Shown: positions 27,466-36,087 of the stretch, one piece after another
How the letters are laid out: every line of letters begins with the position of its first letter
Numbering within the stretch: position 1 is the first letter of the stretch
NCBI RefSeq assembly: GCF_902499075.1
Contig: NZ_CABVPP010000026.1
Span: 25,346 to 89,345 of the forward strand
DNA: 64,000 nt
Origin: Burkholderia pseudomultivorans
GTDB taxonomy: Bacteria > Pseudomonadota > Gammaproteobacteria > Burkholderiales > Burkholderiaceae
Reading direction: 5' to 3'
Made by a program: the position numbers and the translations under genes
The notes under the pieces: model-generated
The model's input: only the letters and a program-made list of their open reading frames with translations
What the model was told of the DNA's origin: nothing
The model's database searches: none

Positions 27466-27924
27466 ATGGCATTTCCTGTCCAGACCCTGGGCCAGCTGCG
27501 CCCGATACTCGTCGGCTTCCGCAAGTCGGCGGGACTCACGCAGGCGCAGCTCGCCGCCCGCCTCGGCGTCACGCAGCAATCGTACGCGCAGCTCGAGTCC
27601 AACCCGTCCGCGGTCAGCATCGAACGGCTGTTCAAGGTGCTGAACGTGCTCGGCGTGCGCCTGACGCTCGATCCGGTCTTGCCGGACGAGACCGGGGAAG
27701 CCGGCGGCGGCGCTGGCGCTGGCGCGGGCCGCCCGCAAGCGGGCGACGCGGGCGGCACCGGCCCGGCGGACGCGAAAGCCGCGCCGGGTGCACGCAAGAC
27801 GGCCGCGCCCCGGCGTGCGCCCGGCGTGACAGCAGTCACTGCCAAGGCATCGGACAGCGTCGCGCGGAAGCGGCCGGCGGCCGCGCGCGCCAGACGCTCC
27901 GTCGCGAAGCGGGAGGACTGGTGA
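27466..27924 (+). CDS. hipB: HipB-type helix-turn-helix antitoxin/repressor
   Basis: The 152-residue protein has a Cro/CI-type helix-turn-helix at about 8-65 (LRPILVGFRKSAGLTQAQLAARLGVTQQSYAQLESNP, then VSIERLFKVLNVLGVRLTLDP), typical of HipB. It is followed by an unusually long Gly/Ala/Pro/Arg/Lys-rich tail (about 75-152), which may contact DNA non-specifically or HipA. ATG 27466 has GGAG upstream. It precedes the hipA gene, whose GTG codon overlaps the hipB stop. HipB neutralises HipA and represses the operon; repeated palindromic sites immediately upstream fit autoregulation. Confidence 0.85.
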   Translation: MAFPVQTLGQLRPILVGFRKSAGLTQAQLAARLGVTQQSYAQLESNPSAVSIERLFKVLNVLGVRLTLDPVLPDETGEAGGGAGAGAGRPQAGDAGGTGPADAKAAPGARKTAAPRRAPGVTAVTAKASDSVARKRPAAARARRSVAKREDW

Positions 27925-27926
27925 CG

Positions 27927-29272
27927 ATGGCCCGGCGCACATCCCGTCACGATCGCCTCGACCTGTGGATGAACGGCATCCCGGTCGGCTACTGGGAAGT
28001 CCGGCGCGGCGTCGAACGCCTCGTCTATCTGCCGGCGTGGATCGACGATCCGCAAGGGCGTCCGCTCTCGCTGTCGCTGCCCTTCACGCCCGGCAACCAG
28101 CCGCATCAGGGCGCGATCGTCGCCGACTATTTCGACAACCTGCTGCCGGACAGCCAGCCGATCCGCCGCCGGATCGCGCAGCGATACCGGCTCGGGTCGA
28201 CCGCGCCGTTCGCACTGCTCGCGTCGATCGGCCGCGACTGCGTCGGCGCGCTCCAACTGCTGCCGCCCGACGAGACGCCGGTCGATCTCGAAGCGATCGA
28301 CGGTACTGCGCTCGACGACGCGGCCGTGGCCGACGCGCTGCGCCACGCTACCGCCGCACCGCTGCCCGGCCACGCGGAGCCCGCCGGCGATCTGCGCCTG
28401 TCGATCGCCGGCGCGCAGGAAAAGACCGCGCTGCTGCGGCACGGCCAGCGCTGGCTGCTGCCGTCGGGCAGCACGCCGACCACACCCATATCTTCAAGCT
28501 GCCGCTGGGACGCGTCGGCAACATGCAGGCCGACATGCGCACGTCGGTCGAGAACGAATGGCTGTGTTCGAAGATCGTCGCGGCCTACGGACTGCCGGTC
28601 GCGCAGTGCGACATCGGCCATTTCGACGACCAGAAGGCGCTGATCGTCGAGCGCTTCGACCGGCGCCCGTCCCGCGACGGCACGTGGATCCTGCGGCTGC
28701 CGCAGGAGGACATGTGCCAGGCGACCGGCACGCCGTCCGGCGCGAAATACGAATCGGACGGCGGCCCGGGGATCGAGACGATCATGGGCATCCTCGCGAA
28801 TTCCGCCGACGCGGTGCGCGACCGCATGCACTTCTTCGTCGCGCAGCTCGTGTTCTGGGTGCTCGCGGCGATCGACGGCCACGCGAAGAACTTCAGCATC
28901 GCGCACCTGCCCGGCAACACGTATCGCAGCACGCCGCTGTACGACGTGCTGTCCGCGCATCCGATCATCGGCACGCGCCGCAACCAGCTTGCGCCGCGGC
29001 GCGCGCGACTCGCGATGGCCGTCAGCGGGAAGAACCGTCACTACGCGATCGCGGACATCCAGCCGCGCCACTGGATCGCACAGGGCCGGCGCGTCGGGCT
29101 GACCGAGGACGACGTGCGCGGCGCGATGGCGCGCGTGGTTGCGCGGACCGAGCCTGCGATCGCGGAAGTCGCGTCGCAGCTCCCGGCGGATTTCCCGGCC
29201 GACGTGGCCGACGCGATTTTCGAAGGGATGCGTCGCCAGAGCCGCAAGCTGGGCGCGACCGACGCGGTGTGA
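27927..29272 (+). pseudogene. hipA: hipA serine/threonine kinase toxin gene, frameshifted
   Basis: HipA phosphorylates glutamyl-tRNA synthetase in E. coli, causing dormancy. The frame from ATG 27927 gives the N-terminal HipA domain (PFTPGNQPHQGAIVADYFDNLLPD, RLSIAGAQEKTALL) up to about 28470-28490. The rest, including HTHIFKLPLG, the catalytic loop IDGHAKNFS (Asp and Asn) and the metal-binding YDVLSAHPII, continues in another frame to 29272. The frame moves by two bases (a 2-base insertion or 1-base deletion) around GCCGACCACACCCATATC. All domains are otherwise intact, so this is a recent mutation, a sequencing error or, less likely, a recoding site. Start GTG 27921 is an alternative. Confidence 0.85.
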
Positions 29273-29474
29273 GGTTTTCGACGGGGTTCGTTGCGGCGGA
29301 CCGGGCGCAATGCGGCGGCCGTCGCGTCGGGCACCGGTCCGAACCGGCACATCATCCGCGACGCGCCACGGGACTGCATTCACACCGCACCCGCGACCTC
29401 ATCCACCCGGACGATGCGCATCCGCCCCGTCGCCGCACAATGACCGGCGTGCCCATTCCCGACGCCCGCCCGAC

Positions 29475-30710
29475 ATGGAATCCGCCGAACTTTCCACCGC
29501 GTTCAGCCCGCTGCGCATCGGCCCGCTGACGCTGCGCAATCGCCTGATCAAATCCGCGACCAACGAAGGGATGACGCCGAACGGCGTGCCGTCGCGCGCG
29601 CTCGTGCGGTTTCACGAGTGCATCGCCGAAGGCGGCGCGGCGCTGACGACCGTCGCGTACTGCGCGATCAGCGCGGACGGCCGCACCTTCGTCGACCAGG
29701 CGCAGCTCGACGCGCCGACGGTCCGGCACTTCCGCGCGCTGACCGACGCCGTCCACCGTCACGGCGCGGCGGCCTCCGCGCAGATCACGCACGGCGGCTG
29801 CTTCACGTTCCTGCCGTCGCTGTCGACGAAGCGCCCGTTGAGCGCGTCGGGCGGCTTCAACAAGGTCGGCGTGATGAGCGGCCGCTTCCTGAAACAGGCG
29901 ATGACGCGCGACCAGATGACGGCCGTCGCCGACGAATTTGCGCAGGCGGCCCGCCATGCGCGCGACGCCGGCTTCGATGCGGTCGAGATCCACATGGGGC
30001 ACGGCTATCTGCTGAGCCAGTTCCTGTCGCCGCTCTACAACCGCCGCCGCGACGCCTACGGCGGCGATGCGGCGCGGCGCGCGGCGTTCCCGGTCGAGGT
30101 GCTGCGCCGCGTGCTCGATGCGGTGGGCCGCGATCTCGCCGTCGTCTGCAAGATCGGCGTGACCGAAGGCGTACGCGGCGGCGGTACCGCCGATGACGCA
30201 TGCGAGATCGCGCGGCGGCTCGAAGCCGAAGGCGCGCATCTGCTCGTGCTCAGCGGCGGGATGAACGTCGAATCGGTGTGGCAGCTGTTCGGCAGCCCGC
30301 TGCCGGGCGATGCGCGCGCGAACGCCGACAACGCGATCGTGCGCGCCGCGATGGCGCTGCAGAAACTGACCGAGCCGAAGATGGGCGCGTTTCGCGAGCT
30401 GTATTTCCTCGAGCACTCGCGCAAGGTGCGCGCGGCCGTCAGGATGCCGCTCGCGTACCTCGGCGGCGTGCGGTCGCGCGAGAACGTTGCGCAGGCGATG
30501 CGCGACGGCTTCGACGCGGTCGCGCTCGCCCGTGCGCTCGTATTCGAGCCGGATTTCGTGAACGGGCTGCGCGACGGCCGGCTCGTGCAGTCGGGCTGCA
30601 CGTCGTGCAACCGCTGCGTCGTGTCGATGTATACGCCGGGCGGCACCGCGTGCGCGCTGCGCGAGCCGAACGATCCTGCGCCGAACCGCGTGCCGGCCGC
30701 CGGCGCGTGA
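29475..30710 (+). CDS. NADH:flavin oxidoreductase, old-yellow-enzyme family
   Basis: The 411-residue FMN-dependent TIM-barrel protein shows LRIGPLTLRNRLIKSATNEGM at the N-terminus, AQITHGG, the substrate-binding and nucleotide-binding region VEIHMGHGYLLSQFLSPLYNRRRDAYGG, and a C-terminal cysteine cluster GCTSCNRCV with a fourth Cys in GTAC. The cysteine spacing resembles the 4Fe-4S region of 2,4-dienoyl-CoA reductase, but the second FAD/NAD domain of that enzyme is missing. Members reduce enones, nitro compounds or dienoyl-CoA. The substrate is unknown. It stands between the hipA remnant and convergent hpd. Confidence 0.85.
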   Translation: MESAELSTAFSPLRIGPLTLRNRLIKSATNEGMTPNGVPSRALVRFHECIAEGGAALTTVAYCAISADGRTFVDQAQLDAPTVRHFRALTDAVHRHGAAASAQITHGGCFTFLPSLSTKRPLSASGGFNKVGVMSGRFLKQAMTRDQMTAVADEFAQAARHARDAGFDAVEIHMGHGYLLSQFLSPLYNRRRDAYGGDAARRAAFPVEVLRRVLDAVGRDLAVVCKIGVTEGVRGGGTADDACEIARRLEAEGAHLLVLSGGMNVESVWQLFGSPLPGDARANADNAIVRAAMALQKLTEPKMGAFRELYFLEHSRKVRAAVRMPLAYLGGVRSRENVAQAMRDGFDAVALARALVFEPDFVNGLRDGRLVQSGCTSCNRCVVSMYTPGGTACALREPNDPAPNRVPAAGA

Positions 30711-30749
30711 GGCTGCGGGGCGATGCGGCAGCGGCGGCGCGGAACCGCG

Positions 30750-31877
30750 TCAGCCCGCGTCGCGGGCGCGGGCCAGCGCCGCGAGGTTGCCTTCGCCGAA
30801 GCCGTGATGCCCCTTGCGCTGTACGATCTCGAAGAAAATCTCGCCGGGCCGGCGCTTGACGAAGGTCTGGAAGAACAGCCGCGGCACACCGTCGCTGCCG
30901 ATCTCGCCATCGACCAGCACCGCGCGGCGGCGCAGCGCATCGAGATCGACGCCATGCCCCGGCAGCCGCGCGTCGACTTCGTCGTAGTAGCGCGCGGGCG
31001 GCTCGATGAACTCGACGCCGTTCGCGCGCAGCGCATCGACGGACGCCAGGATATCGTCGGTCGCGAGCGCGACGTGCTGCACGCCCTCGCCCGGATGGTC
31101 GGGCAGATACGCGTGCATCAGCTCGGTGCGTCGCGTCCCTTCCTCGTACACCGGAATGCGCACCGCGCCGCACGGCGACACCATCACGCGCGACTCCTCC
31201 GACACGTGCCAGTGCGCGTCGATTTCATGGATTTCGCGGAAATGCAGCAGGTCGTGGTAGAAGTCCAGCCACTCCTGCATGCGCCCTGCACCGACCGTCT
31301 GCGTGAAGTGATCGACCTGCAGCAGCCCCGTGCCCGCGCAGTCGAGATCGGTATGTGCGGTGGCGATGTCGATCGGCCGGAAATCGATGTCGAAGATCGA
31401 GATGTCGCCGACGCCGCCGCGCTGGCCGTCCCGCCCGCGCCAGCGGTCGACGAAATAGAGATGCGAATCGCCGATGCCCTGGATCGCCGGGATCTTCAGC
31501 TCGCCGACCCCGACCCGCTCGCCCTCGAACGCCCAGGCGCCCAGTTCGATCGCGCGCTCGAACGCGCGCCGCGCGCTGGCCACGCGAATGCCGATCGCGC
31601 AGACGCCCATCCCGTATTCCTCCGCATAACGCGCGGCGAACGAATCCGGCTCGGCATTGATCAGGAAATGCATCTGCCCCTGCCGGTACAGCGTGACGGC
31701 CTTGCTGACATGCCGTGCGATCGCCTTGAACCCGAGCTGCTCGAAGCGTTGCGCGAGCGCCTCCGGCACCGGCGCGGCGAACTCGACGAACTCCAGCCCG
31801 GCCATCCCGAGCGGATTGGCGGCCGGATCGTCGACGGGCGGCGTATCGCTGGACAGTGGGTGGGAATTGCCGGGCAT
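30750..31877 (-). CDS. hpd: 4-hydroxyphenylpyruvate dioxygenase
   Basis: HPPD converts 4-hydroxyphenylpyruvate to homogentisate in tyrosine catabolism. The 375-residue protein has the two vicinal-oxygen-chelate domains. Iron ligands appear as His in VDHFTQTV, His in GVQHVALATDD and Glu in PGEIFFEIVQRKG, the last near the C-terminal helix. The ATG at 31877 is chosen because GGAG stands six bases upstream and length then fits the family; an open extension further upstream to 32009 lacks support. The intergenic region to the MHS transporter carries two CGATAATCGC repeats 21 bp apart, also found before the IclR gene. Confidence 0.92.
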   Translation of the reverse strand: MPGNSHPLSSDTPPVDDPAANPLGMAGLEFVEFAAPVPEALAQRFEQLGFKAIARHVSKAVTLYRQGQMHFLINAEPDSFAARYAEEYGMGVCAIGIRVASARRAFERAIELGAWAFEGERVGVGELKIPAIQGIGDSHLYFVDRWRGRDGQRGGVGDISIFDIDFRPIDIATAHTDLDCAGTGLLQVDHFTQTVGAGRMQEWLDFYHDLLHFREIHEIDAHWHVSEESRVMVSPCGAVRIPVYEEGTRRTELMHAYLPDHPGEGVQHVALATDDILASVDALRANGVEFIEPPARYYDEVDARLPGHGVDLDALRRRAVLVDGEIGSDGVPRLFFQTFVKRRPGEIFFEIVQRKGHHGFGEGNLAALARARDAG

Positions 31878-32071
31878 TCCAGTCTCCGAAGGCATGCGGT
31901 CGATGGGGATGGCGCCCGGCGCGTGCGGCATGCCCGGCCGACACGGCGACGGGCCTCCGCCCGGACCGGGCGAGTTTTCGATGGTGCAGATTTTAACCAG
32001 ATCGTTCACGCCGGCACACCCTGGCCGAACGGGATATCGCCGCCGCGCCTAGTGCAAACCCGAAAAGCGTT

Positions 32072-32102
32072 CGATAATCGCACGGGCTTGAACGATAATC
32101 GC
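32072..32102. promoter_or_regulatory. Tandem IclR-type operator between hpd and the MHS transporter
   Basis: CGATAATCGC occurs at 32072 and again at 32093, exactly two helical turns apart; a weaker CGATCGGC follows at 32113. The same element with the same 21-bp period stands before the IclR gene (35234). The whole 354-base gap (31878-32231) contains no gene and separates the divergently transcribed hpd and transporter, so the site could control both. Confidence 0.68.
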
Positions 32103-32231
32103 CCACTTTGACCGATCGGCCAATTGCCGCCGCGCGGCACGCGCCCTATCCTCCGTTCACTGATCGATTCAATGCAGCATCGGACGCGGCGCCGCCACGC
32201 TCCATGATGCGCCGTGCCAGGAGACACCGCC

Positions 32232-33539
32232 ATGACCCCCACCTTCGATACGCTCGACGCCGCCGCCGGCAGCCGCGCGCGCAGCCAGGCCCGCAAGGCC
32301 GCGGTCGGCAGCTTTGTCGGCGCCGTCGTCGACTGGTACGACTTCCTGCTGTACGGGATCGTCGCCGCACTGGTATTCAATTCCGAGTTCTTCCCGAAAG
32401 TCAGCCCGACGATGGGCACGCTCGCGGCGTTCGCGACCTTCGGCGTCGGCTTCCTGTTCCGCCCGCTCGGCGGCGTCGTGTTCGGCCACTACGGCGACCG
32501 CCTCGGCCGCAAGCGCATGCTCGTGCTGACGGTGATGCTGATGGGGCTGTCGACGGTCGCGATCGGCCTGTTGCCGACATTCGCGACGATCGGCTGGTGG
32601 GCGCCCGTGCTGCTGGTCTTGATGCGCGCGATCCAGGGTTTCGCGGTCGGCGGCGAATGGGGCGGCGCGGCGCTGATGGCCGTCGAGAGCGCGCCGAAGC
32701 AGAAGAAGGCGTTCTACAGCAGCGGCGTGCAGGTCGGCTACGGCGTCGGACTGGTGCTGGCCACCGGCATCGTGTCGATCCTGAGCCATACGTTCGGCGA
32801 CGCCGCGTTCAAGGCGTGGGGCTGGCGCCTGCCGTTCCTGTTCAGCATCGTGCTGGTGCTGATCGGGCTGTGGGTGCGCAAGAGCATGGACGAATCGCAG
32901 GAGTTCGTCGAGAAGGTCGAGCACGGCAACCGCAAGCTGCGCCTGCCGGTGCTGGAAGCGCTGACGCGCCATCCGAAGGCGTTCCTGCTGATCGTCGCGC
33001 TGCGGCTGGCCGAGCTGTTCACGATGTATATCGTCACCGCGTTCGCGCTCAGCTATTCGACGTCGAACCTCGGCATGTCGCGCGACCTGTTCCTGAACAT
33101 CGGCCTGCTGGTCGGCGCGGTCAGCTGCGTGACGATCCCGTGCTTCGCGTGGCTGGCCGACCGCTTCGGCCTGCGCCGCATCTACCTGATCGGCGCGCTG
33201 ATCGGTCTCGCGTCCGCGGTGCCGTTCTTCGTCGCGCTGGAAGCGCGCTCGATCGCGTGGATCGTGATCTTCGCGATCCTGCTCGCGAACGCCGCGCACG
33301 ACATGGTCGTGAGCGTCCAGCAGCCGTTGTTCACCGAGCTGTTCGGCGCCGAATACCGTTACAGCGGCGCGGGCGTCGGCTATCAGTTCGCGAGCGTCGT
33401 CGGCGGCGGGTTCACGCCGTTCATCGCGGTCGGCCTCGTCAGCCTGGCCGGCGGCTCGTGGCATCTCGTCGCCGGTTATCTCGCGGCCGGCTGCCTGATC
33501 TCGCTGGTGGTGGCCGCGCGGATGCGGGCCGCGCAGTGA
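32232..33539 (+). CDS. MFS transporter of the metabolite:H+ symporter family
   Basis: The 435-residue protein has twelve membrane helices of the MHS type (KgtP/ShiA/PcaT relatives). Signatures are AVVDWYDFLLYGIVAALVFN at helix 1, GHYGDRLGRKRML in the 2-3 loop and the helix-5 motif VGGEWGGAALMAVE. Substrates in this family are organic acids and aromatic acids. ATG 32232 has AGGAGA at seven bases. It diverges from hpd, and shared IclR-type operator repeats in the gap suggest uptake of 4-hydroxyphenylpyruvate or a related aromatic acid. A strong terminator follows. Confidence 0.87.
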   Translation: MTPTFDTLDAAAGSRARSQARKAAVGSFVGAVVDWYDFLLYGIVAALVFNSEFFPKVSPTMGTLAAFATFGVGFLFRPLGGVVFGHYGDRLGRKRMLVLTVMLMGLSTVAIGLLPTFATIGWWAPVLLVLMRAIQGFAVGGEWGGAALMAVESAPKQKKAFYSSGVQVGYGVGLVLATGIVSILSHTFGDAAFKAWGWRLPFLFSIVLVLIGLWVRKSMDESQEFVEKVEHGNRKLRLPVLEALTRHPKAFLLIVALRLAELFTMYIVTAFALSYSTSNLGMSRDLFLNIGLLVGAVSCVTIPCFAWLADRFGLRRIYLIGALIGLASAVPFFVALEARSIAWIVIFAILLANAAHDMVVSVQQPLFTELFGAEYRYSGAGVGYQFASVVGGGFTPFIAVGLVSLAGGSWHLVAGYLAAGCLISLVVAARMRAAQ

Positions 33540-33554
33540 CCGCTTCGCGATGAC

Positions 33555-33592
33555 GCGCCGGCCGGCCGTCATCGTGGCCGGCCGGCGCTTTT
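33555..33592 (+). terminator. Intrinsic terminator after the MHS transporter
   Basis: A perfect 13-bp GC stem (33555-33567 with 33576-33588), loop GTCATCGT, followed directly by TTTT. It lies 16 bases past the transporter stop. Confidence 0.85.
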
Positions 33593-33738
33593 CCTCGCCC
33601 GCGGCGAGCGCCGCGCAGCACGTCAAACACTGTCAACCCGCCCGCCGATAGCCCCTTTTCACCTCCGAACATTCCACGCCGGCCGCCGACCAATGGCATC
33701 ATATGGGCCTACGTCAGTCACCGATACGCCCCCATATC

Positions 33739-35040
33739 ATGTCGAATCTCATCGTCCACGGCGGCACTCCGCTGCGCGGGGACATCAAGCCGTCCGCGAA
33801 CAAGAACGCCGTCCTGCCGATCCTGTGTGCGACCCTGCTGACCGACCAGCCGCTGCGGCTCGTCGGCGTGCCGGACATCACCGACGTGCGCAAGATCCTC
33901 GACATCTTCCGCACGCTCGGCAGCGACGTGTCGGTCGATTTCACGACGGGCCTGCTCGAACTGCATCACCGCAATACGACCTTCGACCCGGCCGTCCACC
34001 GGCTGCCCGAGGCGATGCGCTCGTCGATCATGCTGATCCCGCCGCTGCTCGCGCGCTTCGGCGTCGCGCGCCTCGAGAACGACGTGAAAGGCTGTACGCT
34101 CGGCGTGCGCGAGATCGATCCGCACGTCGAGGTGTTCGAGCGCTTCGGCGCGCATATCGAGCGCACGCCCGATTCGCTGATCGTCCGCGCCGACGGCCCG
34201 CTGACGGCCAACGATCACTGGCTCGACTACGCGTCGGTAACGACCACCGAGAACTTCGCGCTGTGCGCGACGGCCGCGAACGGCACGTCGACGCTGATGA
34301 ACGCCGCGTCCGAGCCGCACGTGCAGGAGTTCTGCCAGTTCCTCGCGATGATCGGCGTCGAAATTGAAGGCATCGGCACGTCGCGGCTCTGCGTGACGGG
34401 CGGCCGCAAGCTCGGCGGCGGCGAATTCCGCTTCGCGGAGGACTTCCACGAGATCGCGACGTTCCTCGCGCTCGGCGCGATCACCGGCGGCGACATCACC
34501 GTGCGCAACTCGTCGCCCGAGCACTTCCCGCTGATCGACCGCACCTTCGCGAAATTCGGCGTGCAGGTCACGCATCGCGACGGCTGGTCGCGTGCGGAAC
34601 GCGACGGCCCGCTGCGCGTGCGCCGGCCGTTTACGCAGAACATCCTGACCAAGGTCGAGGCCGCGCCGTGGCCGTACCTGCCGGTCGACCTGCTGCCGAT
34701 CTTCATCGCGCTCGGCGTGCGCGCGGAAGGCAGCGCAATGTTCTGGAACAAGGTCTACGACGGCGCGCTCGGCTGGTCCGGCGAGCTGTCGAAGTTCGGC
34801 GCACATGTGCTGCTGTCGGACCCGCACCGGCTGATCACGTTCGGCGGGCTGCAGCTGACGCCGGCGCGTGTCGAAAGCCCGTACATCATCCGCGTCGCGA
34901 TCGCGCTGCTGATGGTGGCCGCGAGCATCGAAGGCCGCTCGGAAATCATGAACGCGCTGCCGATCCGCCGCGCGCACCCGCATTTCGTCGAGAACCTGCG
35001 TTCGGTCGGCGCGAATGTGGAGTGGACGAGCGGCGAGTAA
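33739..35040 (+). CDS. murA: Divergent UDP-N-acetylglucosamine 1-carboxyvinyltransferase (MurA) paralogue
   Basis: MurA catalyses the first committed step of peptidoglycan precursor synthesis, transferring enolpyruvate to UDP-GlcNAc. The 433-residue protein keeps the fold signatures: Lys/Asn pair in SANKNAVLPIL, the loop cysteine in DVKGCTLGVREIDPH (the fosfomycin-reactive Cys position), and a C-terminal region with ESPYIIRVAIALLMVAASIEG. Several surrounding stretches (KPSANKN, LPEAMRSSIML) depart from the usual ISGAKNAAL and MRASIL patterns. The canonical Burkholderia murA usually sits near the his operon, which is not the setting here, so this is probably a second copy. ATG 33739 starts directly in the first strand. 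Confidence 0.85.
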   Translation: MSNLIVHGGTPLRGDIKPSANKNAVLPILCATLLTDQPLRLVGVPDITDVRKILDIFRTLGSDVSVDFTTGLLELHHRNTTFDPAVHRLPEAMRSSIMLIPPLLARFGVARLENDVKGCTLGVREIDPHVEVFERFGAHIERTPDSLIVRADGPLTANDHWLDYASVTTTENFALCATAANGTSTLMNAASEPHVQEFCQFLAMIGVEIEGIGTSRLCVTGGRKLGGGEFRFAEDFHEIATFLALGAITGGDITVRNSSPEHFPLIDRTFAKFGVQVTHRDGWSRAERDGPLRVRRPFTQNILTKVEAAPWPYLPVDLLPIFIALGVRAEGSAMFWNKVYDGALGWSGELSKFGAHVLLSDPHRLITFGGLQLTPARVESPYIIRVAIALLMVAASIEGRSEIMNALPIRRAHPHFVENLRSVGANVEWTSGE

Positions 35041-35233
35041 GGCCGTGCAGGATGCGGCGCGCATGAGATTCGTGCGGCATCCGGTTTTCACCTTCGCTCG
35101 GCGGCGGCGATGTGTCGCTTCATGCCGCGGGCCATCAACGGGACGCCAGGATCGTCCGGCAGGCGGCATCGCAAAAAGCCGCTCGGCCGGCCGCACGGTG
35201 TCGAGGCGGCGCATCCGATACATCGAATCCGCG

Positions 35234-35264
35234 CGATAATCGCCCAATCCTGCGCGATCACCGC
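35234..35264. promoter_or_regulatory. Tandem IclR-type operator in front of its own gene
   Basis: CGATAATCGC (35234) and CGATCACCGC (35255) are 21 bp apart, matching the pair at 32072/32093; the flanks TGCGCGATC and TGCGCCGTC (35272) extend the 21-bp period. They lie 25-55 bases before the IclR-family start codon, as expected for autoregulation. IclR proteins of the aromatic-acid group bind several direct repeats. Confidence 0.66.
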
Positions 35265-35288
35265 GCAACCCTGCGCCGTCCTCCGACG

Positions 35289-36059
35289 ATGAAAAAGCCC
35301 GAACTCGACCGACGCGACTGGATTGCCGGCCTCGAAAAAGGCCTGGCGATCCTCGAGGCGTTCGACAGCCAGCATGCCCGCATGACACCCACCCAGGCCG
35401 CCGCGCGCACCGGCCTCACGCGCACGGCCGCGCGGCGCTACCTGCTGACGCTCGAATCGCTCGGCTACGTCTATACCGACGGCAAGCTGTACGGCCTCAC
35501 GCCGCGCGTGCTGCGCGTCGGCTGGTCGTATTTCGATTCCGCGCGGCTGCCGCGCACGGTCCAGCCGTATCTGCAGCAACTGAGCGCGTCGCTGAACGAA
35601 TCGGCGTACGTCAGCGTGCTCGACGGCTGGGAACTGGTGTTCATCGCGCGCAACGGCGTGTCGCGCGTGATGACGACGGGCTTCGTGCTCGGCGCGCGCG
35701 TGCCGGCGCCGCTGACATCGCCCGGCGTCGTGCTGCTCGCGCACCATCCGGATCGCGAAGCCGTGCGCGCGTGGCTCGACAGCACCGAACTGCCGCCGTT
35801 CACGCCGCATACGATCACCAACAAGGCACGCCTGCTCGAACAGGTCGACCACGCGCGCGACGCCGGCTTCGCGGCGATCGAGCAGCAGCTGCAGGTGGGC
35901 GTGCGCGGCATCGCGGTGCCGCTGAAGAATCGTCACGGCGAAGTCGTCGCCGCGCTCAGCACGAACATGCCGATCGGCGCGGAAACGACCGACGCGGCCG
36001 TGCGCCGCGTGCTGCCGCATCTGCAGGAAACCGCGCTCGCAATGCTCAACGTGCTGTAG
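35289..36059 (+). CDS. IclR-family regulator, probable control of hpd and transporter
   Basis: The 256-residue protein has an N-terminal winged helix (about 12-72: LEKGLAILEAFDSQHARMTPTQAAARTGLTRTAARRYLLTLESLGYV) and an IclR effector-binding domain (about 80-250) with SPGVVLLAH and GVRGIAVPLKNRHGEVVAALS. It belongs to the PcaR/PobR-like branch that senses aromatic acids. ATG 35289 is the only start close to the domain. Tandem CGATAATCGC-like repeats lie just upstream and recur in the hpd/transporter gap 3 kb away, the basis for assigning this regulator to those genes. Convergent with the helicase gene. Confidence 0.86.
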   Translation: MKKPELDRRDWIAGLEKGLAILEAFDSQHARMTPTQAAARTGLTRTAARRYLLTLESLGYVYTDGKLYGLTPRVLRVGWSYFDSARLPRTVQPYLQQLSASLNESAYVSVLDGWELVFIARNGVSRVMTTGFVLGARVPAPLTSPGVVLLAHHPDREAVRAWLDSTELPPFTPHTITNKARLLEQVDHARDAGFAAIEQQLQVGVRGIAVPLKNRHGEVVAALSTNMPIGAETTDAAVRRVLPHLQETALAMLNVL

Positions 36060-36087
36060 CGCCCGCCGCGCGCGAACGCCCGCCGCA

